This document shows positions 46,573 to 56,633 of a stretch of 64,000 bases of DNA, one piece after another. A program made the translations under genes and the position numbers. The notes under the pieces were generated by a model. The model was not told the origin of the DNA and did not search any database. It saw only the letters and a list, made by a program, of their open reading frames with translations. Every line of letters starts with the position of its first letter. Position 1 is the stretch's first letter. The stretch covers positions 2,325,821-2,389,820 of the forward strand of contig JAJEKV010000057.1 of the NCBI GenBank assembly GCA_021234155.1. Reading direction: 5' to 3'. Origin of the DNA: Isoetes taiwanensis. Its lineage: Eukaryota > Streptophyta > Lycopodiopsida > Isoetales > Isoetaceae.

Positions 46573-48170
46573 TGTGACGCTCCCCAAATCCATACGATGC
46601 TCCCATCATATAAATACGGGAAATTCCCCTCCCATGGCGAATCCATCACCACGGAAAGGCCCTCCGTCTAACTCGGACCACTTGTGATGGCCAAGTGTCC
46701 GGGTGAAGGACACGGAGGTGTCATTCGTCCCACGCCTTCTATGGGAATCCTATATAGCGGAAGCGTACATACATGTTAGCACCTAGCAACAATACTAACA
46801 AATAATATACCACCACGAGGGGTGGCCCATCATCATCAATATAACTAACAACAGAATACTAACATAACAAAGAAAATACACCATAACTAAGGGCTCTACC
46901 CCAGACTCAGACTCCATGGGGACGACTGACGGTCAGGGCCTCAAGATAACAGCAGACAGAGGTATAACATGGCGTTGGCTGGCATAAGACAATGGCTAGG
47001 GTTGTCCACTCCATCCGCCCCTCCTGTGCACACTTTGCAGATAGGCTGAATCATGCTATGACGTGCGTGTAGCCCTCTGGAGACGCAATCCCAAGGAATC
47101 ACCCTTCGGGACTACTCCGAGTTACATCTCCCCGGTCCGATGAGGCAGGTCAGAGAGGCGTCTCCTCCCCGGGTATGACGGCTCCCTGGGTGTGCTAGAG
47201 AACATGTGCCGCATCCGCGACCCCCGCATCCATACCCGACTTACTCCCCTAAATTTAAAGGTCAGCTCACCAACCCGTTCGAGCCCAGGGGGTCCATATA
47301 GGCACCACCCTCTGGCCCAGGGAGTGTCAGACCCATACCCAGCCCACACACGGTGACTGGCTATAAGTCTAGCACACTGTAGGAGTCCCGTAGCCGCGCT
47401 AGGCAGGACCCCACCCCCGATTCACCTTCATACCCGTTATTTGGTGCTGAACCACATCATAGCATCCACAGCCAGGTTGGCTCTTGTGCACAGGCTGCAT
47501 TTACTGGGTTTTAAGGGTTCTATCTAGGAGCATCTCTACTTCTAGATGGCATTTAGGTCTCTACCCCCCTTTTACCCATACAACACAAGAGGAACAGAAA
47601 GAAAGCTATCCTTATACATCCATCCATCCATAGCTTCGAATAGAACATAAAATAGAGATTAACCATACATGTATCCATACAAGGGTTAATCCTAGCTACC
47701 TTCTGAGCATACAAGGATTAATCCTATGATTATCCAGGACTCCAAGCTATCTACGTACTAACCGGGATCAAGCTAGGTCCACTATCGCTCGGGTTCTCCA
47801 TCCTGCTGGCTGGAACAAGGTGGAACAACAGCTCCTCCTCCACCAACCTCCCCCAATTCGAATTGGGGCAAATGGGGGTACAAAACCCCAATTTGGGTCC
47901 CAAATTAGTAACTCTCCCTTGCCCAATCGATTTGGGCCAGGTGGCAGCTCTAGATTGGTTAATATTGGCTAATTTGGTATTTTAGCCCTTTTTAATATTA
48001 GGATAAGCCCTAAATTCGAATTAGGGTTTTGGGTTAGGTTTCCACCTTTATAATTTAATTATTAACATAGCTAACCTTAGCTTATGAATAATTAATGTGC
48101 CATTAATTATTCATAGTGACGTGTCATGTATTTATACTTAAATAGGCGTATAAATATGTGGAACGTCACA
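46573..48170 (-). repeat. Right (5') LTR of element A
   Basis: A full-length copy of 1,598 bases, ending GTGGAACGTCACA and followed by GAAGC. Confidence 0.9.
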
Positions 48171-48175
48171 GAAGC
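48171..48175. repeat. Right target-site duplication of element A (GAAGC)
   Basis: Identical to 10613-10617. Confidence 0.85.
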
Positions 48176-48738
48176 CACAACCAAGCATGCTTAATATGTC
48201 TACATAGGAAGAAGCAATGCTCAACTGTCTTGTCCCTCTGTGCACATAAGGGACAAAGTGCAGATACCTCTGGACGAAATCTGTGCACCAGAATATTAAC
48301 GCGCAGACAACGATGAATGACTTGCCACTATAAAACAGATACTTTGGGATGGAGTAGTTTATCCCATACCCATTTCCATACTGCATTTTGCCAATCCCTA
48401 GGAATGACCAAAGGCCACTTGGATGAAGGAGGCAAGACGTCCGCAGCAAGCAAGACCTTGTACATGGAATTCACCAACTTATCTGCTTTAACACGCTCAT
48501 GAACTACCCAAGGTTGGGGGTCATCCACTTGTGCTATTGGAGGAAGAATTGAAGACACCTTCTGCCAAATAGCCCGATCCCATCTTAAAAGGAGGAACTT
48601 AGCTCTAAACTCTTCCCATGTCAGCAACTGCCTTTGATCATTATGCCAATCAGCACACCTGCTGATCTTCATCGACGCTACGTCAATGGGTGGACTGAAG
48701 ATACCAGAGGACCACTGTCCAATGGAATCCACCAACAA
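48171..48738 (-). pseudogene. LINE-type zf-RVT (reverse transcriptase zinc-binding) remnant, split by element A
   Basis: The minus-strand frame has WEEFRAKFLLLRWDRAIWQK, then WKWVWDKLLHPKVSVL and WQVIHRCLRV. A cysteine cluster CPLCAQRDKTVEHCFFLC then a HAWLW end complete the zf-RVT domain found at the C-terminus of plant L1-type LINE polyproteins. A frame change occurs near 48328. The last codons are 37.5 kb away, left of element A. I see no reverse transcriptase upstream, so only the tail is present. Which LINE family it came from is uncertain. Confidence 0.6.
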
Positions 48739-48740
48739 CT

Positions 48741-50235
48741 TGCAGTAGTGCTAGTGTGCGCAAAATGGCATATATTAACTTTCCATCCAGTCCAGGCTAC
48801 GGATATTCTTGATGCTTTTGATTTCTATGATATTCTTACAGATTGTGGCATTCCAAAGGTTTAAGGTGCAGCTTGCCAAAGCATGTTTCTTACATTAAAC
48901 AATCACTCACAATCCTCTGCTTGATAATTATTTTGTGGAAGGAGAAAAACATAGCAAAAAAGTTGCACAAAGGAAAAGCTGAAACAGATAAAAAGAACTC
49001 TTCGCATTTGGATACTCTGAGCTATATTTACACCCGCTCTTTCACTGATTGTATCTTCTTATGCTTTTATAGCCTCGTTAGAGATTCTTCGGCTTTGTAT
49101 GTCAGATCAGTTCCAAAAACTCCAAGCTAGCAGAGAACATATGATTCTCATTCTTTTTGGGTTGCATTGTTGTCTGAAAGTCAAAGAGTAAAGAGCCGAT
49201 ATCATAGTGAAAAGAATGGAACACATTCGATATGGAGCTTGATGTCTCCAGGTTCTGCGCATCAATAGTACAAGGCCTTGAGAGAACAGGCATACACATT
49301 AAATTACAGAAAATGGCATTAAAGAAAGGAAAAGCAGCAAAATTACCCACAATTGGCCTGCAGCCAAGAAAAAGATCGGCGAGATCTGTTCTTTTCTTCC
49401 ATATCAGATGGTAAATATACATGTTTAACCAGGACATAAAATTCCTTCTTACACTCAAATGACCCTCCAGTGCGTAGAAACATCATTCCTCCTGCTTTGC
49501 TTGACCCGAAATTCACCCCATGCAGCAGGTTGGAGAGTAATGAAGCTATTAATGAAAACATTGAAGCAGCTCCATTCAATTGCGATGGAACTAATTGCTA
49601 TCTGAAGGCAAAGGTTAGAAAAGCTTTAAATGATAAAGACTACAATGTTTAATCCTCACGGAGCTCATGAAGAATACCTGGGCGCAGAGCTTTGAGAAGA
49701 TGCAAATGGCACTAAGAAAAAATGCGAGAGAGCACATGATCTGTAAGCATCCATATAAACCTATTCTACATCCAAACCTGCTATTCAAATATATCTGATA
49801 TAACATGTATCTTATTTCACATTTGTTAAACGGGGCATCGTAATAATGCCTTCTAGCCCATATCCATGCACTTTCACAATCTGTGTCCAATATTCTCTTT
49901 GCAATTCTGTTGCCAAAATGCATCATCACTTCTTAAGCACAAAGTAAAATTGTTGTGGACAATAAACATATCAGTTCAAATCTTAGTCCACCCTAAGCAT
50001 AACCAAATCTTAAAACACAGGACTATAAAATCCATGAACTTAAATTCTCAAACGACCATGCTACACCTACTAAATACCATCAAACCCAAGCAGCCTGCAA
50101 CTATGTGCCACTGTCTTAAATTCTCAAACGACCATGCTACACCTACCAAATACCATCAAACCCAAGCGTCCTGCAACTATGTGCCACTATCTTGCCATTT
50201 TAATTTAAAGACACAGATGCATTCACCTGTTATAC
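48741..50235. other. No gene recognised
   Basis: A plus-strand segment at 48770-48862 (ATDILDAFDFYDILTDCGIP) looks exon-like but is not identified. The rest is low-complexity or broken in all frames. Confidence 0.35.
50039..50190. repeat. Tandem duplication, two copies of 76 bp
   Basis: The unit starts CTTAAATTCTCAAACGACC at 50039 and again at 50115. The copies differ at a few bases only. Confidence 0.85.
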
Positions 50236-52801
50236 TCCTACAGGGGCTAGCGCAGTGGATTACCTTTTGGCCAGTAAGCAAAACTCGGTGAAAGACTTTG
50301 TGATCCTAGAGAAAGAGATAGAATCTGACCATGTTGGTCTATTATTTGATCTGTTTGGACAGGTAAGCGGGCAGCCCATCATAGATGCTTTCAAACCAAG
50401 AATCAAGCTGGATTTCAGAAACAAGGATAAATACCAGAAACATTTGAGCAATATGCTAGAATGCTTACAATGGACTGGAGCTCCTGAGGTAGACTCCCAA
50501 AATTTGACAAATATAATGTTGGAGGCAGCTAGCTTGGGGTTTGGTGTTACCAAAAAACGACCAGGTAGACGTCTTCATAATAGTTGGTGGGATGATGATT
50601 GTAAGAAGGCGAAGGCAGCCCTACCAAAAACATGCAGGATAAAACCGAAGTGGTACAAGAAGCTTATCAAAGAGAAGAAGAACATTTTTCATGCAAAAAA
50701 GCAATCTGATCTTAGTCACTTACTCCATGAGAATCCTAGATTGTTTTGGAAGAACCTGCAAGGTAAACAAGCTACAACCAATTTAGATGTAGAAGACCTT
50801 ATCTCGTTGGTCAAGAAGATATATTTCAATGCTAATGCTGGCGAGATGCCAATCATAAGCATCACAGAAGATATCTTTGATGTAGGTGACGTGGAGATGC
50901 AACTTAATCGCATGAAGAATGGGAAAGCCTCGGACTTAATGGGCATATCAAATGAACTTATGAAATGGGCAGATGGTGAATTAGTCCACAAGGTAATGAT
51001 CTAATGAACATGGGCCGAAATGGTTTACCAAAATCATGGAGAGAGTGCAAGATTGTTCCAATCCATAAGTCGGGCTGCAAGAAGGATGTGCATAATTATC
51101 GCACCATAATGATAGGCAGCATGTATTCTAAACTTTTAGGTGGCCTGCTAGAGCAAAAAATCAGTGAATGGGCAGAACGTCATGGTAAGAGAGCTTACTG
51201 CCAGGCAGGTTTCAGGAAAAAACACAATACCTTGGACCATCTCCTTACTCTGAGGGTTCTATTTGAGCAAGCTAAGAAACCCAGACAAGCACTCTATCTG
51301 GCCTACATTGATTTCTCGAAGGCCTTTGACACAGTACCTCGGGAAAAATTGTGGATAAGAATGGAACAGCTCGGTGTTCCACTTGTCTGGAGAGGTGCAA
51401 TAGCCCGCTTATATGAAGAGGTATTAGCCAAATTGTCTTCTGAGCTACCACATGAGATTCGTAACACAATGGGAGTCCGACAAGGATGCCCTTTGTCGCC
51501 GACTCTGTTAGGGCTTTATATAGATGAATTGGAAGATTGGCTCTGAGGCAGGGGGGGGACAAGCTGGAGCAAAACTAGGAAGTTTTGTAGTGCAATTGTT
51601 ATTGCGCCGATGATGTAGTGCCGATAGCGAGATTCTCAAGCGTGCCTACAAGAGCATTTGAACAATCTGAGTTCCTTTTGCACTTCCCACCGGATGAAAG
51701 TAAACCTTTCAAAACCAAGATTATGGTGATTGAACCGTGAAGCATCCCAATTTCATGTATCAAGATGAGCAGCTAGAAGTGGTGGACATTATAAATACTT
51801 GGGATTAGAGATTTGCTCGAACTATAAATGGAAGGAATGTGTAAAAACGCATCATAGGAGGTAAGACCGCTTTATACTCTATGCTTTCTAAGTGTCACAA
51901 AGTCGTCCTTATCCAATTGGGGTCTCAAGAAGATGCTTTTTAAAACCCTAGTTCAGATAAGAGGTTGTATGGTGCTCCCATTTGGGGCCTTCTATTCACA
52001 CCGAACATGGAACCAGATAGAGCAAGTAATGAAAATATTCATTCGGGAGGTGTTGGGTGTGCGTAAGCAATTCCATATGCTATCTTCTTGCGTAAAAGGT
52101 CTTCTCCCATTAGAAGCTGAGGCTTTGTGTCAAACCATGAATTTCCTAAACAGATTGAAGAATATGGATGCTGGCCGATTACCAAAAAGGGCAATGGACT
52201 TACCATCAAATTGGTTTAAGGAGGTACATGATTGGGCTGGTCGGTGGGGGATAATGGCGAAAATTGGGCGGATTCGAATCGGTACTAGAGAGTTGGTACA
52301 GGAAGCATTTATTAGAAAGTTATGGGAAAAACGTGGTTCTAAGATGGACTTTTACCAGAAGGAAGTAAATCCTATACTTGTATATACTCACGCAGAATAC
52401 TTGGATGCCCCTATTTCTAAACAGTTGAGAAAAACAATTGCAAGATACAGATCTGGTTCGCACTATTTGAAGGTTGAGACAGGTCGTTGGGCAAAGCAGA
52501 TCCGTGAAGAGAGAACTTGCGAGATCTGCAAAACAGACGAAGTGGAAGATGAGGCGCATGTTTTCCTGCGGTGTTCTGCATATCAGGGGATACGGGACCA
52601 ATATGACATATGTCAACCAAATTTTCATTCTCTATTATCATTAGATCCTAGATTACTAGGCTGTTATATGACATCAGTGGAATCTCATAGAGATTTTCTA
52701 CTCAAAACACAACAATAGTGTGATACATTGTACTTTGTTGCTTCATGATCTTTAGGGTCCAACGAAGCATGATAATATAATAATATAATAATAATAATAA
52801 T
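50236..52801 (+). mobile_element. Non-LTR retrotransposon (LINE, I/Jockey-like), 5'-truncated and frameshifted
   Basis: It starts inside the endonuclease domain (VDYLLASKQNSVKDFV and an ESDHVGLLFDL end). A linker follows, and then a reverse transcriptase. I read RMKNGKASDLMGISNELMKW, KIVPIHKSGCKKDVHNYR, ALYLAYIDFSKAFDTVP, MGVRQGCPLSP and a CADDVVPIA active-site region (normally YADD). The last frame (51933-52718) ends with a CEICKTDEVEDEAHVFLRC zinc cluster. Breaks lie near 51002, 51546 and 51930. The (TAA)n tail and the animal-like domain spelling fit the I/Jockey side of LINEs better than the common plant L1. The encoded protein would nick DNA and copy its RNA at the nick. Confidence 0.85.
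52771..52801 (+). repeat. (TAA)n tail of the LINE
   Basis: A run of TAA/ATA units about 55 bases after the final stop. TAA-repeat tails mark I-clade elements. Confidence 0.75.
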
Positions 52802-54244
52802 TTACCCTGCTCAAAAACACAAAGCACACTTTAGCAACATACCTTTCAAAATTCTGAGTTGATAACACCCTCCATGCAATGAAACTACCATAATATTCAT
52901 ATCGCAAGCTAATACTAGGTCTATGGAAACAATACAACACTCATACCTCATGGAATCTCCATCCCCTTATACACGTGTTACTTTTGATAAAGGACATGTT
53001 GCAGCATGCAGCCACCGCCTCACAATACCTACATAACTTCATAAAGCAACTGAGACTAGAGCACATGGATTTGAACCCTCCGCGAATCCGATCCTGCGAT
53101 GCTCCACCATGGCGTAAAGCTAGGGGGCTATTCCCATGAAATCATGCTCAAAGAATTATGCACAAATACATGAATCAAGATTTTTTTTCTGGTTTTCCTC
53201 TCTGTTATTCGTTCTCTCTTTTTTTTTTTTTTTTTTTTTTGAATGCATAAATAACTTGCTCAAACACGCTACGATATGCAAATAATGCATGCATTTACAC
53301 TAATTATACCTTAAGTTCAGAGCGCTTGCGTGTCTCCGTTGCAAGCCATCAATCCTTCAAAACCCGCGTATCAAAATGCCTCTTGCCAAGTTCGTGTAGG
53401 CTCTAAGGGCACGCCTTTCCTCCATGGAAACATTGACCTGCTCCCATTCTATAATTCTTATGCACTGCTCCAACACATGGAGCAATCTGCCCAATTGAAT
53501 CCTCATAACTTCAATTGCAACCTCCACAATTTTAGTTATTGTGTTAATTTCCACAACATTTTCAAGCATTTCTGTTGCTACATGGATATGTTCATCTTCT
53601 GCAGTAGCAACTGCAGGATGTAGTAGCCCATTTGCTACTAGATTGGCAACGGAAGGCATTTTTCCAACATGAGCATGAGGAGGAGGCCTATGGCACTCCG
53701 TTTGGAAACACATATGGCTACCCAGGTTATAGAGGTAGCAAACTAGGAGGGCGTGGCAAAGCAACATGCACAGGTGGTGGAGTACTTAGGGGGAACAAAG
53801 GGACAGACACGACCGCATCCTGCCGCTATGTCCTTATTTCCACTACTTCATGTGCTGCAGCATGACCATTAACCTCAATGACTGCAGCATGACCATTAAT
53901 TAGTCTCTATACCTGGCATACCTGCATGATCAAAGGATAATTTATGTTATGAACTACATTAAACTAAGACAACATGGATTGTCACATGTACAAAATTTAC
54001 ATAGAAATAGAAGACAAAATCCAGATTCATATCAAAGTAAGATTACAATGCAAAAACATGTAAACAATATAGCATAGCTCACTGCCATCGTGTAACCAAG
54101 GAAATTTAGAGGAATATAGTCAATCCCGCTGACTTTTCCTTATACTTTCTGTCTATACTCTTCGTCATATGCACCACAAAGTGTGTATCATCATCTTCGC
54201 TACCTGCATCATCCCAGTAACACTTCCTCCCCTTCCCAAGCCTC
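52802..54244. other. No gene recognised
   Basis: A T run lies at about 53219-53240. Frames at 53330-53865 overlap on both strands without family resemblance. Confidence 0.4.
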
Positions 54245-54930
54245 TTCCATTAGCTGCATTTCAGTAGACACACAAAACAGGATGCATCTCACATCACTAG
54301 GGCATTGCAACTCGGGATTTAGAGTCATCCTCCATGCTGCTTCAACTCTGTACTCATATATGAAGGCCATGTTTGTGGGAAGGATCCACTAACTAGATAG
54401 CACAATTCCCTTGTGCATCGCATGTGACATACAGTATAAACCAGACTGGTAGACACTTGTTTCCTATTGTGATGATTCACATAATGGGCAGCCCTATGCA
54501 ACACATTCTTGTTGTTCAACACAACAAGGTTCTTTAGATGCTCTGCATCATACCTCAAATAAAGACGTTTACCTATTCTATCTGTTCCTCAATGACATTA
54601 TGGAGATAGAACTTGTAATGGACTTTGTCGTAATCCTTAACCCACAATTCCCTCGAAGCAATGAAGCTTCGTCTTCTTAAGCGCCTTACAAATTAGAAGC
54701 ACACTTGTTGGCTTGTGAACACCCCAACCAAAGAATTTTTTGATTGCGGTGTTAATATGCCTTGGAGTTTTAGTGGTTGCCTGGCAATGCAGATGGTCCA
54801 ATTCTGAACCCTTTTCCAATGCCACCGCTCTAGCAAGGGTCTCAGACTTACAGAAACCAACCAGAAAATCTGTACATGCACTATGGGATATCCATTCCTG
54901 CATATCCCATAGTGACACTGACATCAAGGA
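54245..54930 (-). pseudogene. Replitron-like HUH endonuclease fragment
   Basis: On the minus strand I read a LEKGSELDHLHCQA segment, the histidine-hydrophobe-histidine signature of HUH nucleases. FGWGVHKPTSVLLICKALKK and a GIVG break before KDYDKVHYKFYLHNV follow; this corresponds to the GYC-KD...H-NV block. In the next frame LKNLVVLNNKNVLHRA and a TVCHM segment continue the same protein. This order matches the Rep/HUH proteins of Replitrons known from green algae and seen in seed-free plants. HUH enzymes cut one DNA strand with a tyrosine and start replicative transposition. Frame breaks near 54640 and 54560 make it inactive. The catalytic tyrosine cannot be placed with certainty. Confidence 0.6.
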
Positions 54931-55419
54931 GCCAAGTCCCTTCCTCTACAACCTTTCCATCCTCCCTCGCCTTTGCACTACCCCTACCCTTCCCACCGAT
55001 GCCCATTAATTCATCTATGGTGCCAGCATACAAATTGACACCACACTCTTCCCTTTCCTAGCCTGCCTCTTGAGCATACCTATTAATCGATGAGCAACAA
55101 CACCTATTTTCAAGTCCTCTAAAACTTGCAACAGAGCTTCAAAGAAGGCAATAGGATGGAAATTAACGTATGCCATACCTGGAATCGAAGCTGGACTTTA
55201 AACCTAGGCCATGCCAACCCCCTCGTAGAATCGCCTACATGCTGAAACTCCATTGACATCTGGAGCAGGAAATCGTTTCCTCAGCGATTCCATAAGGTTT
55301 AACATCCAATTCGTCATTTTCTCTGCCAGAAAAATTGGATTCCATTGTCCAACATCATAATTATACATACAAGGAGTTTGTCGCGGCGACCAAGGCCACC
55401 GCGTACATTTCGTTTTTTT
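54931..55419. other. Possible N-terminal flank of the HUH fragment; T run
   Basis: No domain recognised. A T run at about 55408-55430 separates it from the lipase-like pseudogene. Confidence 0.35.
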
Positions 55420-56560
55420 TTTTTTTTTTGAGTTGTTTTATTGAGAAGCCATCCAATGTTTAAGCTTTTTGGGGGCTCCACATCTTTTACAAAGCTTCTT
55501 TTCATCTGCAAAGTATCATTCTCACGAAGAATGGACATCGAACATATGTTGTATGAGAGTTCTTCTAAACACCCTACTTGTTTTACTTGTATGCTTCCAA
55601 ATTCATCAGCCAATAACCTAGTTGTAGCTGCATAGCATCTTGTCATACTTAAGGAATTGATCTTCATCTTCATGTAAGCAGGCAGAGCTCTAGCTATGGC
55701 CTGTGACACCTTCACTTGGTATGAATCCATTGTGTGTTCATATGCATCAAATCCCAACCCCAGTGCAAAATTTAATTATGAATGCCACACATTCAAATCT
55801 TCTGCATTTTTATACCTAAATGATATCGAATCTGTGTCCAACATCAAAATCTGACCAGCAAATACATATGAACCTGTCATTTCTGAAGGCAGTGCCAGCT
55901 TCAGGAAGCACCTGATAAAAAATTTAATGTAGAAAGGAATCTTCTGTTTTAACAATTTGATCAAAATTTGAATTCGAAGAAGAAATTCAAGGCAAATGGT
56001 CATCAGGGCTTATAAAGGCCGTTGGAAAACAGAAACCAGGGGGAGGATTCTCGGCACACAGTCTCTGGTAGAAACTAAGTGAACAAAAGCATCTCTATAC
56101 TTAAAATTGATCAATTCTGCTAGTTTTCTACTGGCAAAAAGAGGAGCTCCAAAAGTAATGCACTGCAATTGCCTTCTAAAACAATCCTGATTATGCTCTA
56201 GAAGTCTTAGACAGAGCAAAAGCAACGGCACCTCCTAAAGAATGTCCTGTAAATACTAATTCTTCCCCTGCTTCTAAAAGCATGTAAATATTTCAAATCT
56301 TGAACTACATCACTCATGCCGGAAGTTCCCCTGCATGCCACCATAGCCAAGCCGCTCGTATTTTTGCTTGCAAAAACTGCTTGCTTTCCATTGCCTTCAA
56401 ATCCATAATCCATCAAAGACGCTACTGCACGCCCAAATCTTTAATGCAAATCCCTCAAAACTTCTTCCTGAGTAGGGTAATAAATCGCGTTTGAGCAAAT
56501 TAGGGCATCCATGATTCGGGCGGTCAAACAATCCTTTTCTGCCATAGCCAAGTACGGCAG
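55420..56560 (-). pseudogene. Class-3 lipase-like (alpha/beta hydrolase) gene with several frame breaks
   Basis: Reading down the minus strand: VASLMDYGFEGNGKQAVFAS and VACRGTSGMSDVVQDL form the strand before the active site. Then comes GEELVFTGHSLGGAVAF, the GxSxG serine elbow; then CITFGAPLFASRKLAELINF; then HLVSTRDCVPRIL, containing the aspartate of the triad. Then SEMTGSYVFAGQILMLDTD and GFDAYEHTMDSYQ. The frame changes near 56420, 56285 and 56215, and a TAA stands in frame near 55776. The middle segment may contain an intron ending at 55912. This domain set occurs in class-3 lipases and in the lipase-like immune proteins EDS1/PAD4/SAG101; I cannot choose between them. The breaks point to a pseudogene. 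Confidence 0.7.
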
Positions 56561-56633
56561 AAAATAAGCAGCTACCAACAGCAAACAAACTCAAACAAAA
56601 AAAAGGGCACAAACAGGAAAACAAAACAGGCAC

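Larger units (their letters stand above)
10618..48170 (-). mobile_element. LTR retrotransposon A (Ty3-type inferred), split by later insertions
   Basis: Two related LTRs (10618-11821 and 46573-48170) face the same way, begin TGTGACG and end CGTCACA, and are bounded by GAAGC on both sides. A primer binding site next to the right LTR and a polypurine tract next to the left LTR, both read on the minus strand, fix the orientation: transcription runs from high to low coordinate. Once the CACTA-like insertion at 14007-42014 is removed, the internal region is about 6.7 kb and the whole element about 9.5 kb, a normal size. The internal coding region is badly decayed; the only protein trace I can argue for is an integrase-like stretch near 43.6-43.9 kb. 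Assignment to the Ty3 superfamily rests on the shared LTR family with element B, which has a Ty3-like gag and protease. Confidence 0.85.

Noticed and set aside
53219-53240. T run as the tail of a processed pseudogene or SINE
   Set aside because: No coding or tRNA-like sequence could be found next to it on the minus strand. The similar T run at 55408-55430 is equally uninformative.
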